Shown: positions 33,780 to 42,618 of the stretch, piece by piece
Position numbering within the stretch: the first letter of the stretch is position 1
Layout of the letters: every line of letters starts with the position of its first letter
Assembly (NCBI GenBank): GCA_052168315.1
Contig: JBQLZO010000072.1
Location: forward strand, 1-64,000
Origin: JBQLZO01 sp052168315
GTDB lineage: Bacteria; Planctomycetota; Phycisphaerae; Phycisphaerales; UBA1924
Reading direction: 5' to 3'
DNA length: 64,000 nt
Notes under the pieces: model-generated
Told to the model about the DNA's origin: nothing
The model's database searches: none
What the model saw: only the letters and a program-made list of their open reading frames with translations
Translations under genes and position numbers: made by a program

Positions 33780-34568
33780 GTGAAGATCGTCGTTGGGCTT
33801 GGCAATCCCGGACCTGAGTACGCGCGGACCCGTCACAATGTCGGGTTCATGGTGCTCGATCGTCTCGCGGCGCTTCACGCGCCTGGGGCGGTGCAGCGTC
33901 AGCGGTTCCAGGCGATGACGGTCGAGGCGATGCTTCCGGCGCGTGATCCTCGCGATTGGGATGAGGCCGCGGGGCGCTGGACGCGTGATCGGGCGGCGAA
34001 GGAGCGTGTGCTGCTGATGAAGCCGATGACCTACATGAACCTGTCGGGGCGTTCGGTGTCGGAGGCGGTGCGGTTCTTCAAGATCGATCCTTCGTCGTCG
34101 GTGCTCGTGGTCGTGGACGAGGTGGCGCTGCCGTGCGGGGCTTTGCGGCTCCGCGGGAGCGGCTCTTCGGGCGGCCACAATGGGCTGGCGGACATCGAGC
34201 GGTTGCTGGGCACGGATGCGTACGACCGTTGCCGGATCGGGATCGATCCTCCGGGGCGTGTGCCGCAGCGCGATTATGTGCTGGGGCGGTTCACGGAGGA
34301 GCAGGTCCCGGCGATCGAGCGTGGGATCGAGCGGGCGTGCGCGGCGGTGGAGCTTTGGGCGAGCGAGGGCGTGATGTCGGCGGGCAATGTCTTCAATGCG
34401 AAGAAGGCTCGTCGGGAGCGCGGCCCGGGCCCGTCCGAGCGCGCGATGCGGGCGCGGGGCGAGGGGAAGGGCGGGGAGGGGCCGGATTCGGATGGGGGAT
34501 CGGGTCGGGATGGGGCGGATGGGGGCGTCGATGCGGGTTCGCGTTCGGCGGAAGGATCGAGTGAGTGA
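33780..34568 (+). CDS. pth: Peptidyl-tRNA hydrolase
   Basis: Cleaves peptidyl-tRNA released by stalled ribosomes. The GTG start at 33780 (VKIVVGLGNPGPEYARTRHN) is supported by GGGAGGAG upstream and the family N-terminus, with the conserved Asn at 9 and catalytic His at 19. Other motifs are LLMKPMTYMNLSGRSV, VVVDEVALPCGALRLR and GSSGGHNGLADIERLLGT. A Gly/Arg/Glu-rich tail of about 60 residues extends it to 262 residues, beyond the usual 185-200. It follows bL25 by about 100 bp and precedes bS6 by about 110 bp. Confidence 0.94.
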   Translation: MKIVVGLGNPGPEYARTRHNVGFMVLDRLAALHAPGAVQRQRFQAMTVEAMLPARDPRDWDEAAGRWTRDRAAKERVLLMKPMTYMNLSGRSVSEAVRFFKIDPSSSVLVVVDEVALPCGALRLRGSGSSGGHNGLADIERLLGTDAYDRCRIGIDPPGRVPQRDYVLGRFTEEQVPAIERGIERACAAVELWASEGVMSAGNVFNAKKARRERGPGPSERAMRARGEGKGGEGPDSDGGSGRDGADGGVDAGSRSAEGSSE

Positions 34569-34676
34569 TTGGCGCGTGCCGGGATGTGGTTCCGGCCCGC
34601 AGACGAATGAGCGTGTGAGCAAGGGCAGCAGGATTCAATGTGGCCGTGGAGCGGCCTGAGCGAAAGGAAACGAGCG

Positions 34677-35105
34677 ATGTCCGAGTCGAAGGGTCGGTTT
34701 TTCTACTACGAGGGTCTGTTCCTGATCGGCGCTGCGCAGGCGACGAATCTGGGCGAGGTGATCCAGCACCTGGATCACATCCTGGGTCGCGCGAACGCTG
34801 ATGTGCTGGCGATGGGGAAGTGGGATGAGCGGCGGCTCGCGTACGAGATCAACAAGCAGAAGCGTGGGCTGTACATCCTGGTGTACTTCGGGTGTGATCC
34901 GGTTTCGATGGACCAGCTGGTTCGGGATTCGAACCTCTCGGACACGATCGCGCGTTCGCTGTTCGTGCGGGCCGATCACCTGACAAAGGAGGAGATGGAG
35001 TCGATGAACCGTCGCCAGGAGTTGCTTGATGAGGCGCGGCTGCGCGAGGATCCGGCGGAGGCTCGCGAGGCGGTTGGCGCGGGCGGGGGCGGCGGCCAGT
35101 CGTGA
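34677..35105 (+). CDS. rpsF: Ribosomal protein bS6
   Basis: Protein of the 30S platform, normally paired with bS18. The start MSESKGRFFYYEGLFLIG at 34677 has GAAAGGAAA upstream. Conserved text is FYYEGLFLI, GKWDERRLAYEINKQKRGLY and YILVYFGCDP, with the basic surface and RSLFVRADH following. The last 20 residues are a Gly-rich tail. Length 142 residues, near normal. It opens the bS6-ssb-bL9 run, from which bS18 is absent. Confidence 0.94.
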   Translation: MSESKGRFFYYEGLFLIGAAQATNLGEVIQHLDHILGRANADVLAMGKWDERRLAYEINKQKRGLYILVYFGCDPVSMDQLVRDSNLSDTIARSLFVRADHLTKEEMESMNRRQELLDEARLREDPAEAREAVGAGGGGGQS

Positions 35106-35313
35106 TTGGGCATTCTTGATCGGCAGCGTTGATCGGGCCTGGGGGGCCAGGCGGGTGGGGCTGCGGCCGGTTGGGTGATCGTGCGGGCGACCGTAGGGGC
35201 CGGTCGCGGGGGCGGTCGCGTGATCGGATTGTGTTTGGTATGGTGGGGGTTGTTGTGGCCGTTCGGCGCGACGGGCGCTGGCGGGAGTTTGTTCGGACGG
35301 AGGGTCGCAGACC

Positions 35314-35820
35314 ATGGCCGGGAACCTCAACCGTGTCTTCCTGATGGGGAATCTGACGCGCGACATCGAGATGCGGAGCCTTCCGAGCGGGATGGCGGTG
35401 GGCTCGTTCTCGATCGCGGTGAACGAGCGGTACAAGAACCGCCAGGATGAGTGGGTGGAGCGTGCGAACTTCATCGACTGCGAGGCGTTCGGGCGGACGG
35501 CTGAGGTGATGGCGCAGTACCTGGGCAAGGGTCGTCCGGTGCTGATCGAGGGGAAGCTGCGGCTTGACCAGTGGGAGGACAAGGAGGGCGGGAAGCGTTC
35601 GAAGCTGAAGGTGGTGGTGGACAACTTCCAGTTCGTTGATTCCCGGAGCGATTCTGGTGGTGGTGGTGGCGGAGGGGGCGGTGGGTCGCGGTATGGCGGA
35701 GGGGGCGGTGGAGGCGGTGGGGGTGGCGGCGGCGGGCGTTCCGGGGGCGGGGATGATGGGGGTGGGCGTGGGGCATCGGATCACTACGAGCCGATCGATG
35801 AGGATGACATTCCATTCTGA
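35314..35820 (+). CDS. ssb: Single-stranded DNA-binding protein
   Basis: Coats ssDNA in replication and repair. OB-fold seen as MAGNLNRVFLMGNLTRDIEM, FSIAVNERYKNRQDEWVER, FIDCEAFGRTAEVMAQYLGK and LRLDQWEDKEGGKRSKL. A Gly-rich linker (about 115-150) leads to the acidic tip EDDIPF, which binds partner proteins. The start at 35314 gives the usual SSB N-terminus. Length 168 residues. It sits about 210 bp after bS6 and 240 bp before bL9, where bS18 is often encoded in other bacteria. Confidence 0.96.
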   Translation: MAGNLNRVFLMGNLTRDIEMRSLPSGMAVGSFSIAVNERYKNRQDEWVERANFIDCEAFGRTAEVMAQYLGKGRPVLIEGKLRLDQWEDKEGGKRSKLKVVVDNFQFVDSRSDSGGGGGGGGGGSRYGGGGGGGGGGGGGGRSGGGDDGGGRGASDHYEPIDEDDIPF

Positions 35821-36061
35821 TGGGAATCGTGGGGGGGCGGTGGGATGGCGCGGGGTTCGCGCCAAGAATGGGGTCGTGCGATCGTGGTGATGGCACGGAC
35901 AATTCGGCCTTCCGGCGGCGCGAACGGGCGCTGCGTGGAGGGCAGACCGTTGGGGCCGTGCGCCGGCGGCTGTGGGCGAGTCGAGTGACTCGTCCGTGGC
36001 TGGCTGGACTGCGGCTCCTGAACTTCCCGCCCGAGCCACGGGCGTGAAAGGACAGCGCGAG

Positions 36062-36649
36062 ATGGCCAAGTATGTTGAATTGCTGCTGGTTGAGACGGTT
36101 GAGCCGACGGGGATCGTCGGTGATGTGGTGAAGGTTCGTCCGGGGTTCGCCCGGAACTTCCTTCTGCCCCGTGGGCTCGCGACGGAGCCGAACGAGGAAC
36201 TGAAGGCCTCGCTGGCGCAGCGCCGGGCGGAGGCCGAGCGTGACCTGGCCGAGCGCCGGGCGCGGATGGAGTCGATGATCGAGAAGATCGACGGGTACGA
36301 GCTGACGACTGAGCGCGCGGCGAACGAGCAGGGTCTGCTGTACGGCTCGGTGACGCAGCAGGAGATCGCGGACATGCTGACGGAGGCTGGTTTCGGCGTT
36401 CGTCCGCGTGATGTCCGCATCGGCCAGACGATCAAGCGTGCGGATCGGTATGACATCGTGATCAAGCCCGCGAACGATCTCGAGGCGACGGTGGTGCTGA
36501 TTGTGAAGGCCGAGGGCGCCGCGGCGCTCGAGGCGTTGGAGGCCGCGGAGCGTGCGGAGCGTGAGGCGGCGTCGGCGGCGGCTCAGGATGCCGAGCTTGC
36601 TGAGGAAGAGGACGGCAAGGCGGGCTCCGGCGGCGCTGCAGGGGCCTGA
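36062..36649 (+). CDS. rplI: Ribosomal protein bL9
   Basis: Binds 23S rRNA near the L1 stalk. Recognised from MAKYVELLLVETVEPTGIVG, DVVKVRPGFARNFLLPRGLA, ERAANEQGLLYGSVTQQEIA and RPRDVRIGQTIKRADRYDIV. A long central helix with alternating charges (RRAEAERDLAERRARME) joins the two domains. The C-terminus extends about 45 residues in Ala/Glu-rich sequence, giving 195 residues against about 150. The start at 36062 has AAAGGACAGCGCG upstream. Confidence 0.95.
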   Translation: MAKYVELLLVETVEPTGIVGDVVKVRPGFARNFLLPRGLATEPNEELKASLAQRRAEAERDLAERRARMESMIEKIDGYELTTERAANEQGLLYGSVTQQEIADMLTEAGFGVRPRDVRIGQTIKRADRYDIVIKPANDLEATVVLIVKAEGAAALEALEAAERAEREAASAAAQDAELAEEEDGKAGSGGAAGA

Positions 36650-36964
36650 TTCGGTCGTCTGGAAGAACGAGCACTCGACCGCCCGCGGGCGCACCGGTTG
36701 GTTCCGGGGGCGCTGCGGGCGGTTTCGGGTTTTTGAGGGTGTGGGTCGGGGTTGGCGCGGGTCACGGTTGGGGGTGGTGGTGGCGACGGCGTGCGCGTGG
36801 TCTCCGGGCGGGGTTCCCAAATGCGGTGAAGGCGGGGAATTGGCGCTGGGGATCGGGGTTTGTCGTGGATAATGGGAACGGCGGTGCGCGGCGTCGCGCG
36901 CGGTGAGGGCTCGTCGCGGGGTGTTGCCTCGTCGGCCTGGGCCGATTCGGATAAGGAGAGAGAC
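36650..36964. other. Gene-free stretch before the dockerin gene
   Basis: No protein-like frame. A possible -10 box, GATAAT, lies at 36868-36873 on the plus strand, about 90 bp before the next start codon; no matching -35 is seen. AAGGAGAGAGAC directly before the next ATG is a clear ribosome binding site. Confidence 0.35.
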
Positions 36965-37813
36965 ATGTTGGATGCGATGCGAGGCGTTGTCGGGGCTGTG
37001 GCGATCTGTGCCGCTTGCGGGCTCGTCCAGGGTGATCAGGTGACGCTGGAGGCGGCGAAGGACAACACGCTCTACTTTTCGCTGAGCGGGAATCTGAGCA
37101 ACGGGTCGGGGGACTACTTTTTCTCGGGGCGGACGCTGCAGAACCAGGCTCGGCGGGGGGTGCTGCAGTTCGATGTGTCTTCGATCCCGGCGGGGAGCAC
37201 GATTGACTCGGTGACGCTGCGGCTGTTCATGTCGAAGACGATCGTGGGAGCGCGGACGGTTTCGATGCACCGGGTGACGAGCGCGTGGGGCGAGGGTGGT
37301 TCTGACGCGACGGGCGAGGAGGGCGCTGGGACGACGCCGCAGAGCGGTGATGCGACCTGGATCCACCGCTCGTTCCCGAGCCAGTTCTGGACGAACACGG
37401 GCGGGGACTTCATCGGGGCGGCGTTGGCGTCGACCTCGGTGGGGTTCGAGGATTTCTACGAGTGGACTGGCGCGGGGCTGGTTGCGGATGTGCAGGGGAT
37501 GGTGGATGGGGACTTTGCCAACAATGGTTGGCTGCTGCTGAACGAGGCGGGCTCGACGGGGCCGACCGCCAAGCGATTCAATTCCCGTGAGCATCCGCAG
37601 ATCGATACCCGGCCGGTGCTGACGATCACCTTCACGCCGGCGGTGGTTGAGTGCCCGGGTGATCTGGACGGCGACCTCGATGTGGACAGCGATGACCTTT
37701 CGCAGCTGCTCGGGGCGTTCGGATCGTCGGATGAGGGGGATGTGGATGGTGATGGCGACACGGACAGCGATGATCTCGGGATCCTGCTGGGCGTGTTCGG
37801 GACGGCCTGCTGA
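36965..37813 (+). CDS. Secreted DNRLRE-domain protein with dockerin repeats
   Basis: Exported protein of 282 residues. A signal peptide (MRGVVGAVAICAACGLVQG) precedes a DNRLRE-type beta-sandwich: DNTLYFSLSGNLSNGSGDYF, RRGVLQFDVSSIPAGSTIDS and TLRLFMSKT, a family seen in planctomycete surface proteins. The C-terminus carries two dockerin-like EF-hand repeats, CPGDLDGDLDVDSDDLSQLL and DVDGDGDTDSDDLGILLGVF, with calcium-binding Asp spacing. It ends FGTAC, also typical of planctomycete dockerin tails. AAGGAGAG before the ATG at 36965 supports the start. Likely outside the cytoplasm; binding partner unknown. Confidence 0.85.
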   Translation: MLDAMRGVVGAVAICAACGLVQGDQVTLEAAKDNTLYFSLSGNLSNGSGDYFFSGRTLQNQARRGVLQFDVSSIPAGSTIDSVTLRLFMSKTIVGARTVSMHRVTSAWGEGGSDATGEEGAGTTPQSGDATWIHRSFPSQFWTNTGGDFIGAALASTSVGFEDFYEWTGAGLVADVQGMVDGDFANNGWLLLNEAGSTGPTAKRFNSREHPQIDTRPVLTITFTPAVVECPGDLDGDLDVDSDDLSQLLGAFGSSDEGDVDGDGDTDSDDLGILLGVFGTAC

Positions 37814-38355
37814 GGGTTGTCGATGATGCGGGTGGTGCGGGCGTGCGTGGGCTGGCGGCGATGACCCGCTGGCACGCGCCCGCCTGACCCCGTGCCCCTG
37901 CCAATTTCCCGAGGTGCCCCCCCACTCTCACCGGCCCGCATGGTCGGGCATTTGCTGAGTCAGAATCCGGCTGTTCCGTCGGACGCCCCGTGCTCAGTGC
38001 TGATCGGCCTGGGTGTGGGGCGTTTGCTTTGTCGGGGATTCGGGTGAGGCGGATTTTGGACCGGCGCGCGGCGGTGCCTGCGGGTTTCCGTTCGCTGGTG
38101 GGGGCGGACGGGCCTTCGGATGCGGTCCGCGGGATCGGGTCCGCCGGGCTGAAGAAAGCGCATCGGATGCGGGGAATGGTCGGGTGCATGCCGGGGCCTG
38201 CGTGGGGTGATGGTTGATCGGGCCGCGGGTGCTGGGGGGCGGTGTGGCGCACGGGCGAGCCCGCGTCGGGCGTGGTGTGGTGGATGGGATGCGGCGGATG
38301 GTGGTGAGATCGCCGGGGGACGGCGGCGGGGATGGCGCGGCAGGCATGGGCCGGG
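37814..38355. other. Gene-free stretch between dockerin and PEP-CTERM genes
   Basis: About 540 bp between two convergent genes with no frame of protein-like composition or a binding site. I see no clear terminator for the plus-strand dockerin gene; the terminator on the right side serves the minus-strand gene. Confidence 0.4.
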
Positions 38356-38397
38356 TGAAAAAGAAAGAGACTCCACCAGGCGGGGCCTGATGGAGTC
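38356..38397 (-). terminator. Rho-independent terminator of the PEP-CTERM gene
   Basis: On the minus strand a 13-position stem (38397-38385 with 38381-38369, one mismatch, loop of three) is followed by TCTTTCTTTTTC. It lies about 45 bp after the TAA stop of the PEP-CTERM gene. This is the clearest terminator in the window. Confidence 0.85.
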
Positions 38398-38443
38398 GGG
38401 AGTTCACAGGAATTTCAACTCGTTGCCGGAGAGGCGGCGAGTC

Positions 38444-39169
38444 TTAGCGGCGGCGGCGGAAGGCGGCGATGCCGGCCAGGCCAGCGAGCGCGATGGCGCC
38501 CGGGGCGGGGACGAGCAGCGCAGTGCCGGTGTAGGCGGAGTTGGCTTCGAAGTCGTTGAAGTAGAACTCGGGGACGCCGTTGTTGTCGTTATCGAGCGAG
38601 ACGAGCTTGAGGCCGCTGCTGAAGAGGAGGGCGGTGAGGGTGAAGGAGGAATCGAGGGCTTCGAGATCCACGAGTCCATCGCCGGCGAGGGTGCCGGGGA
38701 GGGCCGAGACGAAGCCAGCGCCGGTGTTGAAGGCGAGGGCCGAGCCGGGGTTGGAGGTGGAGACGCCGCCGGCCGCGTTGAAGATGAACGCGCCGCCATC
38801 GTCGTACGAGGCGTTGAAGATCAGGTCGCCGCCGGAGGTGAAGAAGGAGAAGGAGCCGTTGCTGAGCCCAGCCTCAAAGAAGGTCGGGGTGACGACGGTG
38901 ACTTCGCCGATGTTCACGGTGTGCGAGAAGGATGCGCCCGTGAAGACGAGCACATCGGCGGGGTTGCCGGTGACGGCCGAGAGGTCGATTTCGAGATCGA
39001 CGGTGGCGTCGGCGGTGAGGACGCCGAAGGTGTTCCCGCCGGCGGTGGGCGCGACATACTCGACTTCGCGGCCTCCGGGGGGATCTGAGAATGTGAGGAA
39101 GACCGAGGCGTTCGAGGCGCTCACGGCCGTGCCAGCAATGGCGGCTGCGATCAATGCGTTGCGGATCAT
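38444..39169 (-). CDS. PEP-CTERM sorted secreted protein
   Basis: Exported protein of 241 residues. Signal peptide MIRNALIAAAIAGTAVSASN precedes a beta-rich, Gly/Asp-rich body (FLTFSDPPGGREVEYVAPT, DLEIDLSAVTGNPADVLVF). The C-terminus has the sorting tail: VPAPGAIALAGLAG, a hydrophobic run, then FRRRR. Such tails are processed by exosortase in bacteria that make exopolysaccharide. The start at 39169 is chosen because the signal peptide begins there; upstream codons are unlike a leader. A T-rich terminator follows. Confidence 0.88.
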   Translation of the reverse strand: MIRNALIAAAIAGTAVSASNASVFLTFSDPPGGREVEYVAPTAGGNTFGVLTADATVDLEIDLSAVTGNPADVLVFTGASFSHTVNIGEVTVVTPTFFEAGLSNGSFSFFTSGGDLIFNASYDDGGAFIFNAAGGVSTSNPGSALAFNTGAGFVSALPGTLAGDGLVDLEALDSSFTLTALLFSSGLKLVSLDNDNNGVPEFYFNDFEANSAYTGTALLVPAPGAIALAGLAGIAAFRRRR

Positions 39170-39511
39170 CTCTCTGACTCCATTTCCGCCTCTGCATCGG
39201 CCTGTGCGAGGTCCGACGCGAGGTCTCTCTCCATGTCGTGCTGTGAATCCCTGTGAGGACTGCACCGGGCTCGTCACCCAGTACGCGGGATTGTGAGGCA
39301 GAACGCACCGCGGATCAAGGGGGAATGTGGCGGAAGTGCCCGGTTTGACAAAGGTTTGCGGGATCTTTGAGCTTTCCGGACGCGCACTGGGTAGAGCGAG
39401 TGCGTTATAGGACTTATTCGCGAGCTTCGCGGGGTGTCGTGTCGCAAGACCGGGCGCTGTGCAGACTTGCGACCCAGCCCGGGCTGGGGGGATTTGGGGG
39501 CCCGGCGGGGG
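39170..39511. other. Gene-free stretch upstream of the PEP-CTERM gene
   Basis: No coding frame is convincing. On the minus strand TATAAC at 39409-39404 could be a -10 box for the PEP-CTERM gene with a leader of over 200 bases, but no -35 accompanies it. A perfect TTGACA on the plus strand at 39345-39350 has no -10 and no gene ahead. Confidence 0.3.
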
Positions 39512-41254
39512 TCAGATCGAGGCGTCGGCGAGGCGAGCGTGCAGGGTGAGCACGGTGGCGCTGTCGATGGTGACGGGGACGATGCGGCCGATGAGGTCTG
39601 CGGGCGATCGGCCCGGGGGCGTGTCGAAGACGACGATGAGGTCGCCATCGGTTCTGGCGGTGAGCTGGGCTGGGGCACTCGGCTCGATGGGGTCGTCGGT
39701 TTCGATGGTGGAGGCGGCGGGATCGCAGGCGCTGGGCGCGGGTGTGGTTGAAGATGCCGCGGCGCGGCCGGCGATGGTGAGCGCAACGGCGCCGTTCGGG
39801 TTGGATGGGGCGCTGTGGGCGCGGCGCTTCTTTGCTTCGCGGGACGAGACGCCTTCGACGAAGACGCTGATAGTGGCGCCGACATACTCCTGGGCGATCT
39901 CGTCGGAGATGCGGTGCTGGACGGCGAGGAGGTCGTTGCAGCGGCGCTTCTTGACGGCGTCGGGGACATCGTCGGGGATGCGGTCGTAGGCGACGGTGCC
40001 GGGGCGGGGTGAGTACTTGAAGATGAAGCAGTTCTTGTATCTGGCGCGTTCGAGGAGGCGGACGGTGGCCTGGAAGTCTTCTTCTGCTTCGCCGCAGAAT
40101 CCGACGATGATGTCGCCGGCGATGGTGAGGGGCCGGTCGATCTCGGGCTGGTGGAGGAAGTGCCGGGCGCGGTCGATGAATTCGAGGTATTCCTCGACGG
40201 TGTACCCGCGGTTCATGCGTTTGAGGACATCGTTGGAGCCGGACTGGGCGGGTACATGGAGGTAGCGGCAGATGCGCGGCGAGTCGCGCATGACCTGGAG
40301 GACATCGTCGCCGAAGTCGCGGGGGTAGCTGGTGACGAAGCGGAGTCTCTGGATGGCGGGGACCCGCTCGTGGATCTGGTGGAGGAGGTCGGCGAAGGTT
40401 GTGACGCGTTCGCCGGCGAAGATGTCGCGGCGGTGCCCGCCCTTGTAGGTGCGGCCTTTTTGCGGCTGGAGGGCGCCGTTGAGGGTGACGGCGGCGGCGT
40501 GTTCGTAGCGGTAGTGGTTGACGGTCTGGCCGAGGAGGGTGATCTCGATGACGCCGGCGTCGGCGAGTCTCTTGCACTCGTCGATGATGTTGTCTGGTGG
40601 TCTGTGGACTTCGGCGCCGCGGGTGTGGGGGACGACGCAGTAGGTGCAGAACTTGTTGCATCCACGTGTGATGCGGACATAGGCCGAGCCGTTGTGGTCT
40701 GTTGCTGAGATGGTGCGTGAGAGGTCGAGGAGTTCGAGGCGGTCTTCGGCGGCGGCGAGGGTTCCTGAGCGCCTGGATGCGTCGCCCTGGAGCGCGACGG
40801 CGCGTGCGGAGCGGTTGGCGGCGGGGTGTGACCAGCGGCCGGGCCTGATCTCGGTGCCCGTGGCGGGCAGGTCGGCGAGGAATGCGTCGCGGGCTTTGGC
40901 GGCGTTGTCGAGGAGTGCGGGGAGCTTGTCGAGTTCGGCCGGGCCGCAGAGCACATCGACGACGGGGAACTTGGTGAGCATGGACTCGGCGTCGCGTTCG
41001 GCCATGCAGCCGAGGACGCCGACGACGAGGTGTGGCTCGCGGTTTTTCCGGACGGTCATCTCGCCGAGTCGGGAGCGGACCTTCTGTTCGGCGAGGTCGC
41101 GGACGGAGCAGGTGTTGTAGAGGACGATGTCGGCGAGGTCGGGGTTTGGGGAGAAGGCGTAGCCGAGGGCGCGGAGCTGGTTGGTGACGAGTTCGGAGTC
41201 GAGCTCGTTCATCTGGCAGCCGAAGGTTTCGAGATAGACCGTGCGTGCGGGCAT
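39512..41254 (-). CDS. miaB: tRNA 2-methylthio-N6-isopentenyladenosine synthase MiaB
   Basis: Radical SAM methylthiotransferase that modifies A37 of tRNAs reading UNN codons. The N-terminal UPF0004 domain has YLETFGCQMNELDSE (C13), VLYNTCSVRDLAEQK (C49) and VVGVLGCMAERDAE (C83). The radical SAM cluster is RGCNKFCTYCVVPHTRGAE (C199, C203, C206). GFCGEAEEDFQAT and FIFKYSPRPGT follow, then the TRAM domain. A polar insert of about 60 residues (about 118-178) lies between the first two domains and other inserts bring the length to 580, against about 440-480 usual. TACACT lies seven bases before the ATG with no Shine-Dalgarno. Confidence 0.94.
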   Translation of the reverse strand: MPARTVYLETFGCQMNELDSELVTNQLRALGYAFSPNPDLADIVLYNTCSVRDLAEQKVRSRLGEMTVRKNREPHLVVGVLGCMAERDAESMLTKFPVVDVLCGPAELDKLPALLDNAAKARDAFLADLPATGTEIRPGRWSHPAANRSARAVALQGDASRRSGTLAAAEDRLELLDLSRTISATDHNGSAYVRITRGCNKFCTYCVVPHTRGAEVHRPPDNIIDECKRLADAGVIEITLLGQTVNHYRYEHAAAVTLNGALQPQKGRTYKGGHRRDIFAGERVTTFADLLHQIHERVPAIQRLRFVTSYPRDFGDDVLQVMRDSPRICRYLHVPAQSGSNDVLKRMNRGYTVEEYLEFIDRARHFLHQPEIDRPLTIAGDIIVGFCGEAEEDFQATVRLLERARYKNCFIFKYSPRPGTVAYDRIPDDVPDAVKKRRCNDLLAVQHRISDEIAQEYVGATISVFVEGVSSREAKKRRAHSAPSNPNGAVALTIAGRAAASSTTPAPSACDPAASTIETDDPIEPSAPAQLTARTDGDLIVVFDTPPGRSPADLIGRIVPVTIDSATVLTLHARLADASI

Positions 41255-41261
41255 GGGCGGG

Positions 41262-41267
41262 AGTGTA
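41262..41267 (-). promoter_or_regulatory. TANNNT box directly before miaB ATG
   Basis: Minus-strand TACACT is separated by seven bases from the ATG at 41254, and no purine-rich binding site intervenes. If it is the -10 box, the mRNA would begin at or within a base or two of the ATG (leaderless). Confidence 0.35.
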
Positions 41268-41286
41268 CGCGCGGGGTTGGGCGGGT

Positions 41287-41991
41287 TCAGTGGCGGGAAT
41301 CGGGTGGAGTCGGGGATGCGGGGAGCTGGATTCCGTGTGCTCGGAGGGCCTGACGGATCTGGGCGGTGGGATCGGCGGTGTGGTCGATGGGGTGGGCGTG
41401 CCAGCCGCGGGCGCGGGCGGCATCGATGTTCTCGGGGAGGTCATCGAAGAAGACGATGCGGTCGGGGGTGGCGTCGAGTTCGCGTTCGAAGCGCTGGTAG
41501 ATGGCGGGGGCGGGCTTGGCGAGGGCGAGCAGGTGGGAGGCGTGGGGCGCGGCGATGAGCCGGAGGGCGGCGCTGGAGGCCTGCGCGGCCTCGGCGAGTG
41601 TTCCGCGCATGGCGCTCCAGTGGCGGTGGTTGGTGTTGGAGAGGCAGGCGGTTCGGACGGTGGGGATGGCGTTGAGTTGGTTGATGAGGTCTGTGGCGCC
41701 GGGGTACTCGGCGAGGATCCATGCATCGTGGATCGCGCGGATCTCGTCGGGGGTGTAGAGGTTGTCCGAGTGGTCGGCGACGGCGCGGAAGTAGGTGTGG
41801 CAGTCGATGGCGCCGGTCTGGTAGCTGGCGTGCGCGTTGGCGCGGGCGGCCTTGAGTTCGGGCGCGGCGAATCGGTCGGGGCGGCGGTGCTCGATGCCGG
41901 CGGCGGCGCAGGCTTCGGAGAAGGAGCGGCAGATGCGGACGATGACCCCGCCGAGGTCGAAGCAGATGGTGAGCGGGGGTGGATCGGGCAT
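41287..41991 (-). CDS. HAD-superfamily hydrolase (YihX-like)
   Basis: Cytosolic HAD subfamily IA protein of 234 residues. Motif I is CFDLGGVIV with nucleophile Asp at 12; the usual second Asp is Gly, as in the YihX-like group. Motif II appears as ACLSNTNHRHW, motif III as LAKPAPAIYQRF, and motif IV as VFFDDLPENIDAARARGWHA. The substrate, often a sugar phosphate, cannot be told. It lies 36 bp after the tau-like tail ORF and 32 bp before miaB on the same strand. The start has no evident site. Confidence 0.85.
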   Translation of the reverse strand: MPDPPPLTICFDLGGVIVRICRSFSEACAAAGIEHRRPDRFAAPELKAARANAHASYQTGAIDCHTYFRAVADHSDNLYTPDEIRAIHDAWILAEYPGATDLINQLNAIPTVRTACLSNTNHRHWSAMRGTLAEAAQASSAALRLIAAPHASHLLALAKPAPAIYQRFERELDATPDRIVFFDDLPENIDAARARGWHAHPIDHTADPTAQIRQALRAHGIQLPASPTPPDSRH

Positions 41992-42027
41992 GGGTGTCGG
42001 GAGGGGCGCGCCGGGCGGTTGGGTGAA

Positions 42028-42618
42028 TCAGTCAGAGTCGGGGGGGCGGATGTCGGTGATGCGGGCGTTGAAGAGTTCCATGGCCTTCCGGACGAGCGGA
42101 TCCTGCTCGGCGCGGGCGCGGAGGGCGGGGTCGATGGTGGCGGGGTGGCGGGCGGGCTGGTGGCGCGCCGGGTGTTCGGAATCGGAGTGATCGCCCTGGT
42201 CCGAGTCGTCGGCGTCGGCGGGTGCGATGGTGATTTCGGGGGTGATGGGGCGGCCGGCAGCGCTGGAGAGGAACTCGGCGAGTTCGGCGCGGTTGCGGGG
42301 CTGGTTGAGCGTGGAGCGGAGAGATTCGGAGGCGAGTTCGATGGTGGCGATGCCGGCGCGGATGGATCGGAGTCGGATGCGGGCGATCATGCCCGCCCAG
42401 TAGTTGCTTTTCGATGCTTGGGCGACGACGCGGTCCCAGAGGTCTTCGGGGCTGAGGGGGGCGGCGTGGGTGTTGTCGTGTTCGAGGGCATTGGCGGGGC
42501 GTGGTGGGGGCAACGCGTGCGGCTTTGGCTCGATGTTGCGCTCGGTGTCGGGTGTTGTTGCGTGGTGGTTCGTGGCGGGCGGCGACGGTGGGGCGGGGGG
42601 CCCGGCCGCCGCCATCAT
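42028..42618 (-). CDS. Tau-type C-terminal domain of DnaX, in -1 frame after dnaX
   Basis: A 196-codon frame starting ATG at 42618, overlapping the dnaX stop in ATGA. After a Pro-rich linker of about 55 residues it contains LSPEDLWDRVVAQASKSNYW, RIRLRSIRAGIATIELASES and LAEFLSSAAGRPITPEITIA. This pattern resembles the C-terminal region of DnaX tau that contacts polymerase and helicase. It lies in the -1 frame relative to dnaX, with a run of seven A residues just before the dnaX stop. It is therefore most likely the tail of a frameshifted tau of about 584 residues, and may also be translated alone by coupling. Identification of the domain is by pattern only. Confidence 0.7.
   Translation of the reverse strand: MMAAAGPPAPPSPPATNHHATTPDTERNIEPKPHALPPPRPANALEHDNTHAAPLSPEDLWDRVVAQASKSNYWAGMIARIRLRSIRAGIATIELASESLRSTLNQPRNRAELAEFLSSAAGRPITPEITIAPADADDSDQGDHSDSEHPARHQPARHPATIDPALRARAEQDPLVRKAMELFNARITDIRPPDSD

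Noticed and set aside
39345..39350. TTGACA as a promoter on the plus strand
   Set aside because: No -10 box at 16-18 bp and no plus-strand gene ahead.
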